A stretch of 64,000 nucleotides of DNA. Origin: an uncultured Opitutaceae bacterium (GTDB lineage Bacteria > Verrucomicrobiota > Verrucomicrobiia > Opitutales > Opitutaceae). Below, piece by piece: positions 28,854 through 38,024 of this stretch. The stretch spans positions 1-64,000 of the forward strand of contig CAIYUN010000087.1 of assembly GCA_903929355.1 (NCBI GenBank). Reading direction: 5' to 3'. The notes under the pieces are model-generated. The model was not told the DNA's origin and did not search any database. It saw nothing but the letters and a program-made list of their open reading frames with translations. Numbering within the stretch: position 1 is the stretch's first letter; each line of letters opens with the position of its first letter. The position numbers and the translations under genes are program-made.

Positions 28854-29052
28854 GCGGAAAACCCTCGCGCAATGACAGATCGGCCGGCCCGGTCATCACT
28901 CCACACAAAGCGGGGGCGAATCCGCGCCATTCGCGGACTTTTTTCCGCCCGAGCACCGGCGCGGGGATTCTCAACCGCACACCGTTTGCCGGCACCACTG
29001 TTCCAGATGCCGTGCCGGGCTTTGACCGAGTGAGAGGGACCTTTGCCTTCAT
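28846..29052 (-). CDS. Putative partner/antitoxin of PIN toxin
   Basis: 68 aa, start ATG 29052 (MKAKVPLTRSKPGTASGTVV). A basic region (LGRKKVREWRGFAPAL) precedes GPADLSLREGFPRG. It overlaps the PIN gene and precedes it, as antitoxins do, but it does not show a clear AbrB, RHH or Phd motif that I recognise. Assignment is from position only. Confidence 0.55.
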   Translation of the reverse strand: MKAKVPLTRSKPGTASGTVVPANGVRLRIPAPVLGRKKVREWRGFAPALCGVMTGPADLSLREGFPRG

Positions 29053-29131
29053 GTTCCAAGCATGGGTGATGGCGCAGCGGCGTCAAGCGGGCTGTCTTGC
29101 AAACGACGCCCGCCGGCAGCCCGGGTCCGGC

Positions 29132-30241
29132 TCACAGCAGCACGAGGTTGTTGCGATGGATGACCTCGAGGCGTTTGCGGCCGGGGTAGAGCGGTTTCAG
29201 CTGATCGGTGCTCCGGCCCGCGATGCTGGAGATCTCGGTGTCGGCAAACGCGGTCTCACCACGGGCAAATATTTTTCCGTCCGGACCCGCCAGGTCCACC
29301 ACATCACCGGCGGCAAACGTGCCGCGGCTGCCCGTCACGCCCACCGGCAGCAGGCTGCGGCCCTGCTCGCGGAGCACGGGCACGGCGGTGGCGTTGACCT
29401 GAATCACGCCGGCGGGGCGCTGGAACCAGGTGAGCCAGCGTTTCCGCGACTCCATCGGCAGGCCGCTGGGCACGAAAAAAGTGCCGGGGCTCCGGCCGCT
29501 GAACAGGCGGGCGAGGATGTCGGGCTCGGCGCCACTGGCGATGAAGACCCCGCAGCCGGCCTTGGTCGCGAGCCGCGCGGCCGAGATTTTGCTGACCATG
29601 CCGCCGGTGGCGGTCTCGCTGGTGGTGCCGCCGGCCATCGCCTCGATGGCGGGTGTGATTTTTTCCACCACCGGGACGATCAGGCCCGTGCCCTGCTGGT
29701 CGATGAGGCCGGGGGCGGTCGAGAGCATCACGAGGTATTGCGCACCGACGAGGCTGGCGACCATCGCGGAAAGCGTGTCGTTGTCGCCCACCTTGATCTC
29801 GGCGGCGCTGACGGTGTCGTTTTCGTTGATCACCGGGATGGCGTCGTAGTCGAGGATGCACTGCAGGCAGGCCTTGACGCCGAGATGGCGGGCGCGTTCG
29901 CGCAAATCCTCATGCGTGAGCAGCACCTGGGCGACGGTCAGCGCATGCGGCTCAAAGCCCCGCTGCCAGGTTTGCATGAGCAACGACTGGCCGACGGCCG
30001 CGCAGGCCTGTTTCTGCGCCAGCCCGGCAGGGCGTTTTTTCAGTCCGAGTCGGCCCATCCCCAGGCCGACCGCGCCGGAAGAGACGACGATGACCTCCGT
30101 GCCGCCACGCCGGAGCGCGGCGAGCCCCGCACAGACCGCGGCGATCCGCGCGGTGTCAAGCTGCCCGACACCCGACGTGAGCACACCCGTGCCGAGTTTG
30201 ACGACGACACGCTTGGGGACGGTGGGAGAGGACGGGGGCAT
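29132..30241 (-). CDS. proB: Glutamate 5-kinase
   Basis: 369 aa. It phosphorylates glutamate to gamma-glutamyl phosphate, the first step of proline synthesis. The amino-acid kinase domain has VVKLGTGVLT, VVSSGAVGLGMGRL, NENDTVSAAEIKVGDNDTLS and GTGLIVPVVEK; the C-terminal PUA domain (about residues 285-369) has RGTFAAGDVVDLAGPDGKIF and ends RLEVIHRNNLVLL. The start at 30241 follows a TCAGAGGTCAGATGTCAGAG repeat. proA is not in the window. The 29053-29131 gap shows nothing. Confidence 0.95.
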   Translation of the reverse strand: MPPSSPTVPKRVVVKLGTGVLTSGVGQLDTARIAAVCAGLAALRRGGTEVIVVSSGAVGLGMGRLGLKKRPAGLAQKQACAAVGQSLLMQTWQRGFEPHALTVAQVLLTHEDLRERARHLGVKACLQCILDYDAIPVINENDTVSAAEIKVGDNDTLSAMVASLVGAQYLVMLSTAPGLIDQQGTGLIVPVVEKITPAIEAMAGGTTSETATGGMVSKISAARLATKAGCGVFIASGAEPDILARLFSGRSPGTFFVPSGLPMESRKRWLTWFQRPAGVIQVNATAVPVLREQGRSLLPVGVTGSRGTFAAGDVVDLAGPDGKIFARGETAFADTEISSIAGRSTDQLKPLYPGRKRLEVIHRNNLVLL

Positions 30242-30328
30242 CGGGAAACAGATATCAGAGGTCAGATGTCAGAGGTCAGAAGCCGGAGGCCAGGGGGCGG
30301 AAGCATGTGGGTAAAGATTCAAACAGGG

Positions 30329-30422
30329 TTGGCCACAAAGAGGCACCCGCCTTCGCCAAGGCTACGGCGCGGCCGGTGGGGGCCCGAGCGCAGGCGAGAT
30401 TCTGTGCTTTATTGTGGCCAAA
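30329..30422. repeat. Nested inverted repeat with CGCCTTCGCCAAGGC core
   Basis: Outer arms TTGGCCACAAAGAGGCAC and GTGCTTTATTGTGGCCAA (3 mismatches) enclose the 22-bp word at 30348-30369 (CGCCTTCGCCAAGGC then TACGGCG). The same inner word recurs in reverse at 57185-57206 and degenerate at 5623-5641, each inside a different outer pair. It lies in the 190-bp gap between proB and frr, which also holds a TCAGAGGTCAG repeat at 30250-30295. Confidence 0.7.
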
Positions 30423-30431
30423 CTCCGAAGC

Positions 30432-30977
30432 TCAGACAGTCGTGAGCTCCTTCTCCTTGGCGGCGAGGTGACGGTTGATGTCCTCGGTGGCCTTGTCGGT
30501 CGCGACCTGGATTTCCTTTTCAAGGCGATTGCCCTGGTCCTCGGGAAGTTTGGCCCGTTTGGCGGCTTCGTGGGCGTCGCGGCGGACGGTGCGGACCTGG
30601 ACCCGGCCCTCCTCGGCGAGGCGATGGGCGACCTTGACGAACTCCAGGCGGCGCTCCCGGCTCATGTCGGGCAGCGGAATGCGGATGACCTGGCTGTCCG
30701 GGATCGGGTTGAAACCGAGGTTGGCGGTCTGGATGCCCTTGATGATGGCGGAGACGAGGGCCTTGTCCCAAGGCTGGATGAGAATCATGCGCGGGTCGGG
30801 GGTGCTGATGGCGGCGCAGTCTTTCAGGCGCATGTGCGAGCCGTAGGCCTCAACGCTGATGGTTTCGACCATCGTGGGGCTGGCTTTGCCGGTGTGGATG
30901 CTGCTGAACTCATGGAGCGTGTGATCCACGGCTTTCTTCATCTTGGACTGGGTGTCGGTGAGGATGGGATGGGACAT
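30432..30977 (-). CDS. frr: Ribosome recycling factor
   Basis: 181 aa from ATG 30977 (MSHPILTDTQSKMKKAVDHT). It splits post-termination ribosomes together with EF-G. Conserved motifs: HTLHEFSSIHTGKASPTMVE, YGSHMRLKDCAAISTPDPRM, LPDMSRERRLEFVKVAHRLA and VRTVRRDAHEAAKRAK. The length is normal. The usual neighbour pyrH is absent on the upstream side. The 237-bp gap 30978-31214 holds an inverted word pair (AACCGGTGGGTTG / CAACCGGTTCCACC type) but no gene. Confidence 0.97.
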   Translation of the reverse strand: MSHPILTDTQSKMKKAVDHTLHEFSSIHTGKASPTMVETISVEAYGSHMRLKDCAAISTPDPRMILIQPWDKALVSAIIKGIQTANLGFNPIPDSQVIRIPLPDMSRERRLEFVKVAHRLAEEGRVQVRTVRRDAHEAAKRAKLPEDQGNRLEKEIQVATDKATEDINRHLAAKEKELTTV

Positions 30978-31214
30978 GGGAAGGAGGAAGGGGTTGGAGG
31001 GGAAACCGACAGCATGAACCCGCAGGCGGCCGGGCTTCAATCCCAACTTTGCGATGCGGAACCGGTGGGTTGCATCGAGGTTTGGAAGGTGGAGCGTGTT
31101 GACCCCAACGCGCTGAACCGGTTGGGGTCAACCGGTTCCACCTGGTCGCAGCGCAGTCACTTGCCATCCGCTACAGGCTCGGTGGTGGCGTATGCGTAGG
31201 CCAGGGAAGACGGC

Positions 31215-31652
31215 TTATGGCTTCTTCCCGGCCAGCCGGGCGCCGACGGCGAGCAGGGAGGCCTTTTCCTCCTCGGTCCAATCGTGGGCGACCGCCTTGG
31301 CCACTCCGAGAACACCGCGCACCTCCTCACCCGCTAGCATCGGCACGGCGATCGAGCCCTCCATGCCGCTGGCTTTGGCGGCGGGCCGGGCGTGCCCGCT
31401 GGTGTCGGTCTGCAGGTTGCACAGGCTGACAGGCATGCGGGTTTGCGCGGCCAGGCCGGCCATGCCCTTGCCCACGGGAACCATGCGGACCAGCTCCACG
31501 ATGGGCGGCGGGAGGTTGTGAGCGGCGCTGAGCTGCAACACACCGTTCACCATGCGGTGAACCGTGCCTGCCTGGCAGTCGAAACGCGCAAGGATGGCGG
31601 CGAGTGCGGCCGCATCATCCGCGGGCAGGGCGAGGTCGGGATTCATCGCCAT
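31215..31652 (-). CDS. GAF domain protein
   Basis: 145 aa from ATG 31652 (MAMNPDLALPADDAAALAAI); an in-frame ATG at 31646 is an alternative. A single GAF fold: GTVHRMVNGVLQLSAAHNLP, VPVGKGMAGLAAQTRMPVSL, MEGSIAVPMLAGEEVRGVLG and the end HDWTEEEKASLLAVGARLAG. GAF domains bind small ligands or serve as sensors. It starts 5 bp after rhamnulokinase and is clearly in the same operon, so it may sense a sugar or metabolite of rhamnose breakdown (inference). No output domain is attached. Confidence 0.85.
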   Translation of the reverse strand: MAMNPDLALPADDAAALAAILARFDCQAGTVHRMVNGVLQLSAAHNLPPPIVELVRMVPVGKGMAGLAAQTRMPVSLCNLQTDTSGHARPAAKASGMEGSIAVPMLAGEEVRGVLGVAKAVAHDWTEEEKASLLAVGARLAGKKP

Positions 31653-31657
31653 GCGGT

Positions 31658-33094
31658 TTACCCCTTCGGGGCGTAGGTCGTGGTCTTGATCTGCCGCGCG
31701 AAGATTTCGCGGAAGGCGGCCAGGTTCTTCACCGCTTTCAGCGCGATCAACTGGCTGGCGAGGTTGCCCACGGCCGTGCCTTCCAACTCGCAGGCCACCA
31801 CGGGCAGGCGGGCGGCGTTGGCGGTGGCCTGGCAAAGCAGTCGGTTTTTGGCCCCGCCGCCCACCATCAGGATGCGCCGGAACCGGCGGTCGGCCAGTCG
31901 TTCAAAGGCGCGCATCGCCTCCGCGTGGCCGCGGCCCAGGGAGTCGCAGATCAGACGGGTGTAACCGGCCAGGTTCTTGGGCACGGGCAGCTTGCGCCGC
32001 TTCAGCTGGGCGGCGATGGCCGCGCGCATCGAGGTCGGGTTGCCAAACTCGGCGAAGGCGAGGTCGAGGAGAGCGGGCGGGGCGGGCAGCTTTTCGGCGG
32101 CCGCAATGAGCGCGGCCCACCCGCGGTCGTTGGTCGGGCGCGAGGCAAAATCCTTCAGCGTGCCCTCGAGCATCCAGAGGCCGATCACATTGGTGAGCGG
32201 GCGATAGCGGCCGTCACCGGTGCGCTCGTTGGAAACACGGGCGGCCAGCGCCTCCGGGCCGAGCACCGGGGTCTCGCTCTCAAAGCCGACCAGCGACCAG
32301 GTGCCGGAGCTGATATAGAGGTCGGATCCATCCGCGGCGGCCGGCATCGCGTCATAGGCACAAGCCGTGTCGTGTCCGGGCACGGCGATGACCGTCGCCC
32401 CCGCCAGTTCGGGCAGATGCTTCACCCGCCCCAGCCGGGTCCCGGCGAGGACGGGCGCGGTGAACCAGGAGGGCGGCAGGCGGAAATGGTCGAGGGTGGC
32501 CCGCGACCAGTCGGTCGAGCGGACATCGAGCAACTGGGTCGTGCTGGCGATGGTGACCTCGTTGGCCATGCGGCCGGAGAGCAGAAAGTTGAAATAATCC
32601 GGCAGGAAAAGACAGCGCGTGGCGAGGTCGGTGAGGGCGGGGCAGCTGGCGACGGCCTCGGCGAGCTGGAGCGAGGAGTTGTAGAAAACATTGGGTATGC
32701 CGGTGGCGGCATACACGCGGGCCAGCGCCGCGGCATCGGCGTCGAGGCGGGCCAGCCCGGCCTGGGTGCGGGCGTCGCGGTAGGCGTGCGCGGGAAACAC
32801 CAGCCGACCGGCGTCGTTGAGGAGCACATGATCGCAACCCCAACAGTCCACGCCCACGGACGCCAAGCGCGCCCCCCGGGGCAGGGCGGCGGCGGCGAGT
32901 CGCAGGCCGGTCTGGATTTCATGCCACAGGCCCGCGATGTCCCAGTAATCATGCGCGCCCAGTGAACGAAACTGATTGGGGAAGCGGTGGACCTCTCGCA
33001 GGGTGAGGCGCGAGCGGCTCCAAGTGCCGAGGATGACCCGGCCGCTCGTGGCGCCGAGGTCGATGGCGGCGCAATGGAGGGATTTCACGCTCAT
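31658..33094 (-). CDS. rhaB: Rhamnulokinase (FGGY family)
   Basis: 478 aa. ATP-dependent phosphorylation of L-rhamnulose at C1. The N-terminus CAAIDLGATSGRVILGTW and HRFPNQFRSLGAHDYWDIAG, then SVGVDCWGCDHVLLNDAGRL and AYRDART, are typical of RhaB; later come TVIAVPGHDTACAYDAMPAA, YISSGTWSLVGFES and the C-terminal MVGGGAKNRLLCQATANAA. It lies between the aldolase/dehydrogenase gene (126 bp upstream) and the GAF gene (5 bp downstream). Confidence 0.93.
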   Translation of the reverse strand: MSVKSLHCAAIDLGATSGRVILGTWSRSRLTLREVHRFPNQFRSLGAHDYWDIAGLWHEIQTGLRLAAAALPRGARLASVGVDCWGCDHVLLNDAGRLVFPAHAYRDARTQAGLARLDADAAALARVYAATGIPNVFYNSSLQLAEAVASCPALTDLATRCLFLPDYFNFLLSGRMANEVTIASTTQLLDVRSTDWSRATLDHFRLPPSWFTAPVLAGTRLGRVKHLPELAGATVIAVPGHDTACAYDAMPAAADGSDLYISSGTWSLVGFESETPVLGPEALAARVSNERTGDGRYRPLTNVIGLWMLEGTLKDFASRPTNDRGWAALIAAAEKLPAPPALLDLAFAEFGNPTSMRAAIAAQLKRRKLPVPKNLAGYTRLICDSLGRGHAEAMRAFERLADRRFRRILMVGGGAKNRLLCQATANAARLPVVACELEGTAVGNLASQLIALKAVKNLAAFREIFARQIKTTTYAPKG

Positions 33095-33220
33095 GATTGG
33101 GTCAATGGTTTGCGCTCAGAAAACACTCAATTACAAAGCCGGAGGAAGCGCCAAAACTGTCAGGGGATTTCGTAAATAAACATATAAGCGATAACCATTA
33201 ACCAATAAGCAATCCTCCTC

Positions 33221-35413
33221 CTACCGCAGGAATGCCTCGTGCAGGCCGCCGTCCACCGTGATGATCTGGCCGGTGGTTTTGCTGAGGCGCTGGGTCACGA
33301 GGAGGAAATAAGCCTCGGCCTGGTCGGCCGGCGTGATCGGCGACTTGGTCAGCGTCCGGTCGGCGTAAAACTGCGCGAGCTTTTTGACCAGGGACTCGGT
33401 GGCCTCGTCCTCCGTGTAGGGGATGTTGTATTTGGCGAGGGAGCCGACGACGCGGTCGCGGGGGAACATCGCGGAGCCCTGCACGACGGTCGCGGGGGCG
33501 ACGCCGTTGACGCGCACGAGCGGCGAAAGCTCGATGGCAAGCTCCCGCACCAGATGGTTGCCGGCGGCCTTGGACACGTCGTAGGCCACGGAGCCTTTCT
33601 TGGCGACGGCGGCGTTGGCCGAGGTCGTCAGGACGAGGCTGCCGCGCAGACCCTGCTCTTTCCAGGTCTTGTGGGCCTCGTCGGCGACCAGATAGCTGCC
33701 CGTCACGTTGATGGCAAAAGTGACCGCCCACTTGTCGTCCGGGATGTGGCCGGAGGTGTCGCTCGGCACGAATATGCCCGCGGTCACGCAGATGGAGTCA
33801 AAGCCGCCGTAGGCGAGGGCGACATCGTCCAGCATCCGGCGGATGCTGGCGCGGTCGGTGATGTTGGCCGCGAGCCCGATGGCCGGGCCGCAGTTGGAGA
33901 GGCCCGTGCCGGCGACGCCGATGCCGAGACCGTGCTTGTCGGTGATCTCCTTCGCGGTGGCCTGGGCGGCTCCCTCGTTGAGGTCCACGCACACGATATG
34001 CGCGCCCTCCCGCACGAGTCGGTGGGCGGTTTCCTTGCCAATGCCGGAGCCGGCGCCGATCACGACGATCACCTGGCGGGCGAGCTCTTTCTCGGGGGGC
34101 ATCCGCTTCAATTTGGCCTCCTCCAGCAGCCAGTATTCGATGTCAAACGCCTCCTGCTGCGGGAGCGCGATGTAGCGGTCGATGGCCTCGGCACCGCGCA
34201 TGACCTCCACGGCGCAGTTGTAAAACTCGGCCGTCACCCGGCTCTCGGACTTGTCCTTGCCCCAGGCGACCATGCCCAGGCCCGGGATGAGGACGACGGT
34301 CGGGTTGGCGTCGCGTTGAGCGGGAGAGTTGGCGTGTTTGCACTTCGCGTAATAGGCTGCGTAGTCCAGGCGGTAGGCGGCGAGGCCGGCGGCCAGCTTC
34401 TTTTTCAGCGCCGCGGCATCCTCGGTCTGCGGGTTCCAGTCCACATAGAGCGGCTTGATCTTGGTGCGGAGGAAATGATCGGGGCAGGAGGTGCCCAACT
34501 CGGCCAGCCGGGGGGCGTCCTTGGAGTTGACGAAGCGGAGGATCTTTTCGTCGTCCTGCACGGTGCCGATCAGACGGCGGACCGAGGAAACCTGGCCGCG
34601 AAGCCAGGGCAGGATGGCGGCCAGCGTCGCGCGCCGCTGGTCGGCCGGGAGCGTCTGGTATTTCGCCCCGCCGAAGGCGGTGGCGTGGCCGCCCTTGGCG
34701 GTGTAGCGGGCCTCGAGATGGGCGGAAGCCTTTTCAATGAGATCGAGGGTCAGGGTGTAGCAGGCCTTGTCCTCGTCGGCCCAAGAGATGAAGCCATGCT
34801 GGCCCATCATGATGGCCTTCACCGCGGGGTTCTCCCGGGAAATGCGCTGCATGGCGAGGCCGAGCTCGAAGCCGGGCCGCATCCAGGGCACATAGGCCAT
34901 GGCCCCGCCGAAAATTTCCTTGGTCAGTCGCTCGCAGTTCGCCGAGGCGGCGATGGCGATGATCGCGTTCGGGTGCATGTGGTCCACCTGCTTGCCCGGC
35001 AGAAACGAGTGCAGCGGGGTGTCGATGGAGGAGGCGCGCGGATTCAGGTTGAACGTCGTGTGCGAGTAGAGCCCGACCATGTCGTCCTCGGCGGGCGCCT
35101 TCAGTCCCTTGTCGGGGCGGGCGGCGTAGAGCTGCTGCAGGTCGCGCAGCTTCTGCTGGTAAAGGGAGGAGAAATTCTCTCGCGTGCTGGTGCGCAGGTC
35201 GCCCCCGGAGCCCTTGACCCAGAGCACTTCGGTGGGCTGGGCGTTGAGCGGGTCGGGCTCGGTCAGTTTGGCCGAGGTGTTGCCACCCCCCGTGTTGGTG
35301 ATGCGCTGGTCGCTGCCGAGCAGGTTCGAGCGGTAGATGAGACGGCCGACGGGATCAAGCGACGCGGCTTTGGCGTCATCCCAGGCGAAGGTTACGAATT
35401 GATGGGCGGACAT
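33221..35413 (-). CDS. Bifunctional rhamnulose-1-phosphate aldolase/L-lactaldehyde dehydrogenase (RhaEW type)
   Basis: 730 aa from ATG 35413 (MSAHQFVTFAWDDAKAASLD). The class II aldolase domain (about 1-430) contains NTGGGNTSAKL and DHMHPNAIIAIAASANCERL. An SDR domain (about 450-730) follows, with VIGAGSGIGKETAHRLVREG near 452, catalytic Tyr/Lys in AYDVSKAAGNHLVRELAIEL near 608, and C-terminal GQIITVDGGLHEAF. It splits rhamnulose 1-phosphate into DHAP and L-lactaldehyde and oxidises the latter, so one protein does both. With rhaB it gives two of the three core rhamnose steps; isomerase and transporter are not in the window. The 35414-35700 gap holds a degenerate dispersed repeat. Confidence 0.93.
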   Translation of the reverse strand: MSAHQFVTFAWDDAKAASLDPVGRLIYRSNLLGSDQRITNTGGGNTSAKLTEPDPLNAQPTEVLWVKGSGGDLRTSTRENFSSLYQQKLRDLQQLYAARPDKGLKAPAEDDMVGLYSHTTFNLNPRASSIDTPLHSFLPGKQVDHMHPNAIIAIAASANCERLTKEIFGGAMAYVPWMRPGFELGLAMQRISRENPAVKAIMMGQHGFISWADEDKACYTLTLDLIEKASAHLEARYTAKGGHATAFGGAKYQTLPADQRRATLAAILPWLRGQVSSVRRLIGTVQDDEKILRFVNSKDAPRLAELGTSCPDHFLRTKIKPLYVDWNPQTEDAAALKKKLAAGLAAYRLDYAAYYAKCKHANSPAQRDANPTVVLIPGLGMVAWGKDKSESRVTAEFYNCAVEVMRGAEAIDRYIALPQQEAFDIEYWLLEEAKLKRMPPEKELARQVIVVIGAGSGIGKETAHRLVREGAHIVCVDLNEGAAQATAKEITDKHGLGIGVAGTGLSNCGPAIGLAANITDRASIRRMLDDVALAYGGFDSICVTAGIFVPSDTSGHIPDDKWAVTFAINVTGSYLVADEAHKTWKEQGLRGSLVLTTSANAAVAKKGSVAYDVSKAAGNHLVRELAIELSPLVRVNGVAPATVVQGSAMFPRDRVVGSLAKYNIPYTEDEATESLVKKLAQFYADRTLTKSPITPADQAEAYFLLVTQRLSKTTGQIITVDGGLHEAFLR

Positions 35414-35493
35414 GGTGGGAGGGCGAGGATTTGTCGGGAACAGCCGGCGGGCAACAATTTTTCGCGGGCGAACCACGGCGAGCACGGCTGATG

Positions 35494-35606
35494 CACCAAG
35501 GGAAGAATCTCGAGGAGCCCAAGGCTGGGCGTTCGTCCATGACCTCACCAGACCAAAACCTGTAACCAACTCTGAACAATGATTTGCACTAAGCCGATCC
35601 CTGGAA
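35494..35606 (-). repeat. Dispersed ~240-bp repeat, degenerate reverse copy
   Basis: On the minus strand it reads GGTTACAGGTTTTGGTCTGG then TGAGGTCATGGACGAACGCC, matching the tails of the copies at 9107 and 27127. The hairpin core is degraded (GATCGGCTTAGTGCAAATCA). It occupies the middle of the 287-bp gap upstream of the rhamnose operon and may include its promoter. Confidence 0.6.
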
Positions 35607-35700
35607 TCCGTGTTCAGCCACGGTTAAAACCAGCCTTCTCCGGACGCGGGGTCCTCCGGTTCGCCCCGGCGGGGTCTGTGTCCCACTGCTGATTTTCAGA

Positions 35701-37887
35701 TCAGGCAAGTTCCTCGGCGGCCACGGTGCGCTGCCGGGCGGAGGCCATGAAATAGTTTTGCGCGGAAAAGGGTGGGGTGCCACCGGCGCGCGCGACGGGC
35801 AGGTAGCCGCCGTCGGCCTGCAGCTCGCGGGCGTTTTCCGTGTCCTGCAGCTCCAGCGCAAAGAGCTCGTCCATCATCCAGCGGCGGTGCCCGGGGTCCA
35901 CGATGGGGAACACCACCTCGATCCGGCGGAGAAAATTCCGCGGCATCCAGTCGGCGCTGCCGGCCAGGAGCACCGGCTCGGCCCCGTGGTTCTCGAAGTA
36001 GAACGCACGCGCGTGTTCGAGAAACCGGCCCACCAGGCTGCGGACGCGAATATTTTCGCTCAACCCGCGCACCCCGGGCACAAGGCAGCAGATGCCGCGG
36101 ATGATGAGGTCGATCCGCACCCCGGCCTGCGAGGCGGTGTAAAGCGCGTCAATCACGGCCTTGTCCACCAGCGCGTTCATTTTGACCAGGATGCGCCCGG
36201 GGCGGCCGGCGGCGGCGTGGTCCGTTTCGCGACCGATGAGCTCGAGCAGACGGTGTTGCAGGGTGTAGGGCGCGACCAGCAGATGCTGGAAGGACGGCGA
36301 GCGGCTGTAGCCTGTGAGGGTGTTGAACAGGTGCGCCACATCGTCGGCGATCTCCCGGCGCGCGGTGAACAGGCTCAGGTCCGTGTAGAGCCGGGCCGTG
36401 CCGGGGTTGTAGTTGCCCGTGCCCAGGTGCGCGTAGTGGCGCAGCGCCTGGTCCTCCCGGCGGACGACCAGCGAGCACTTGCCATGGGTTTTGTGGCTCA
36501 CCAGCCCGTAAACGACATGGACGCCCGCCTCCTCGAGCTGCCGGGCCCACTGGATGTTGTTGGCCTCGTCGAACCGGGCGCGGAGCTCGATGAGGGCGGT
36601 CACCTGCTTGCCGTTGCGCGAGGCCTCCATCAGCGCCCGCACGACCGGCGAGTCCCCGCTCGTGCGGTAAAGCGTCTGCTTCAGCGCGAAGACCTGCGGG
36701 TCCCGCGCGGCCTGCTCGACGAAGTCCACCACCGGTTGGAAGGAGTCGTAGGGGTGGTGCAGGAGCACGTCCCGGGACCGGAGCGTCTCGAAGATGTGGG
36801 CGGGCTCGCGCAGGGGCGAGAGGTTGACGGGCGTGAAGGGCGGGTATTTCAGGTCCGGCCGGTCGATCTCGCCCAGGCTCATCAGCCGCAGCAGGTTCAG
36901 CGGTCCCTCGAGCCGGAAGACGTATTCATGCGACAGCGCGAGGTGCTCGCAGAGGGTCGTGAAGATGGCGTCATCGACCCCGTTCTCGATCTCCAGGCGC
37001 ACCGCCGCGCCGCGCCGGCGCTGGTGCAGTTCCTCCTCGATTTTTTTGAGCAGGTTGTCTGATTCCTCGTCGTCAATGTAGAGCTCGCTGTTGCGGGTGA
37101 CGCGGAAGGCGTGCGCGCCGCGGACTTCGTAGCCGGGGAAAAAGGCGCCGGCGCAGAGCTTGATGACCTCGGTGAGAAAAATGAACTGCTGCGGCCCTGC
37201 GGCGGCCGGGTCAATCCGCACCAGGCGCGGCAGGATGCGCGGCACGGGCAGCAGCGCGACGAGCGCCGCGGCGGCTGCGGGGGTGTCGGGCGCGGCGAGC
37301 GAGACGACGATGTTGAGCGTCTTGTTGCCCAGCTGGGGAAACGGATGGGACTCATCCACCGCGAGCGGGGTGAGCACCGGGTAAACCTGCTCGCGGAAAT
37401 AGGTCTCGACCCAGCGCAGCTCCCCGGGGGTGAGTTCCGGGGCGGATTTGAAGCGGATGTCCTCACGTGCCAGCGCGGGCACCAGCTGGGTGTGCCAGCA
37501 CTGGTACTGGCTTTCGACCAGCGAGGCCACCACGGAATGGATGCGCCGGAGCTGCTCGCGCGCGCCCAGCCCGTCAAAGCTCGTCTCGGCCACCTCGCCG
37601 TCCACCTGTTGGATGAGGCCGGCGACGCGGATCTCAAAGAATTCGTCCAGGTTGGAGCTGAAGATGGCGAGAAACTTCACGCGCTCAAGCAGCGGATGAC
37701 GTTCGCTTTGTGCCTGGTCGAGCACGCGGCGGTTGAACGCGAGCCAGCTCAGCTCGCGGTTGAAATACGCGGCCTTGACGGGCTTGGCGGGCGGCGCGAC
37801 CGGGAGCGCGCGTGGGGCCGGGATGATGACACGTTCGTCATCAGGGTGTTCGGGCCGGGAGGCGGAGCGTGGGCGCTTGACGGGCAT
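35701..37887 (-). CDS. ppk1: Polyphosphate kinase 1
   Basis: 728 aa from ATG 37887 (MPVKRPRSASRPEHPDDERV). Membrane-associated enzyme that makes polyphosphate from ATP. The N-domain carries FNRELSWLAFNRRVLDQAQS and VKFLAIFSSNLDEFFEIRVA; the head region ESHPFPQLGNKTLNIVV; and the two C-domains contain ELRARFDEANNIQWARQLEE, HYAHLGTGNYNPGTARLYTD (probable phospho-His) and RGICCLVPGVRGLSENIRVR. The length fits Ppk1. An upstream frame extension to 37932 is probably not used. Confidence 0.96.
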   Translation of the reverse strand: MPVKRPRSASRPEHPDDERVIIPAPRALPVAPPAKPVKAAYFNRELSWLAFNRRVLDQAQSERHPLLERVKFLAIFSSNLDEFFEIRVAGLIQQVDGEVAETSFDGLGAREQLRRIHSVVASLVESQYQCWHTQLVPALAREDIRFKSAPELTPGELRWVETYFREQVYPVLTPLAVDESHPFPQLGNKTLNIVVSLAAPDTPAAAAALVALLPVPRILPRLVRIDPAAAGPQQFIFLTEVIKLCAGAFFPGYEVRGAHAFRVTRNSELYIDDEESDNLLKKIEEELHQRRRGAAVRLEIENGVDDAIFTTLCEHLALSHEYVFRLEGPLNLLRLMSLGEIDRPDLKYPPFTPVNLSPLREPAHIFETLRSRDVLLHHPYDSFQPVVDFVEQAARDPQVFALKQTLYRTSGDSPVVRALMEASRNGKQVTALIELRARFDEANNIQWARQLEEAGVHVVYGLVSHKTHGKCSLVVRREDQALRHYAHLGTGNYNPGTARLYTDLSLFTARREIADDVAHLFNTLTGYSRSPSFQHLLVAPYTLQHRLLELIGRETDHAAAGRPGRILVKMNALVDKAVIDALYTASQAGVRIDLIIRGICCLVPGVRGLSENIRVRSLVGRFLEHARAFYFENHGAEPVLLAGSADWMPRNFLRRIEVVFPIVDPGHRRWMMDELFALELQDTENARELQADGGYLPVARAGGTPPFSAQNYFMASARQRTVAAEELA

Positions 37888-38024
37888 GGCGGGCGGAAAA
37901 GGCAAGGGCGGCAACGCTACCCGCCGGCACACCCGAAACGAGTCTATAGTTCGTCGTCACACCGTTGTCACAAGCGTCGCGCAGGCTTCCAGCCTGCCGG
38001 TGCGGCCCGCCGCACCCGTTCCAA

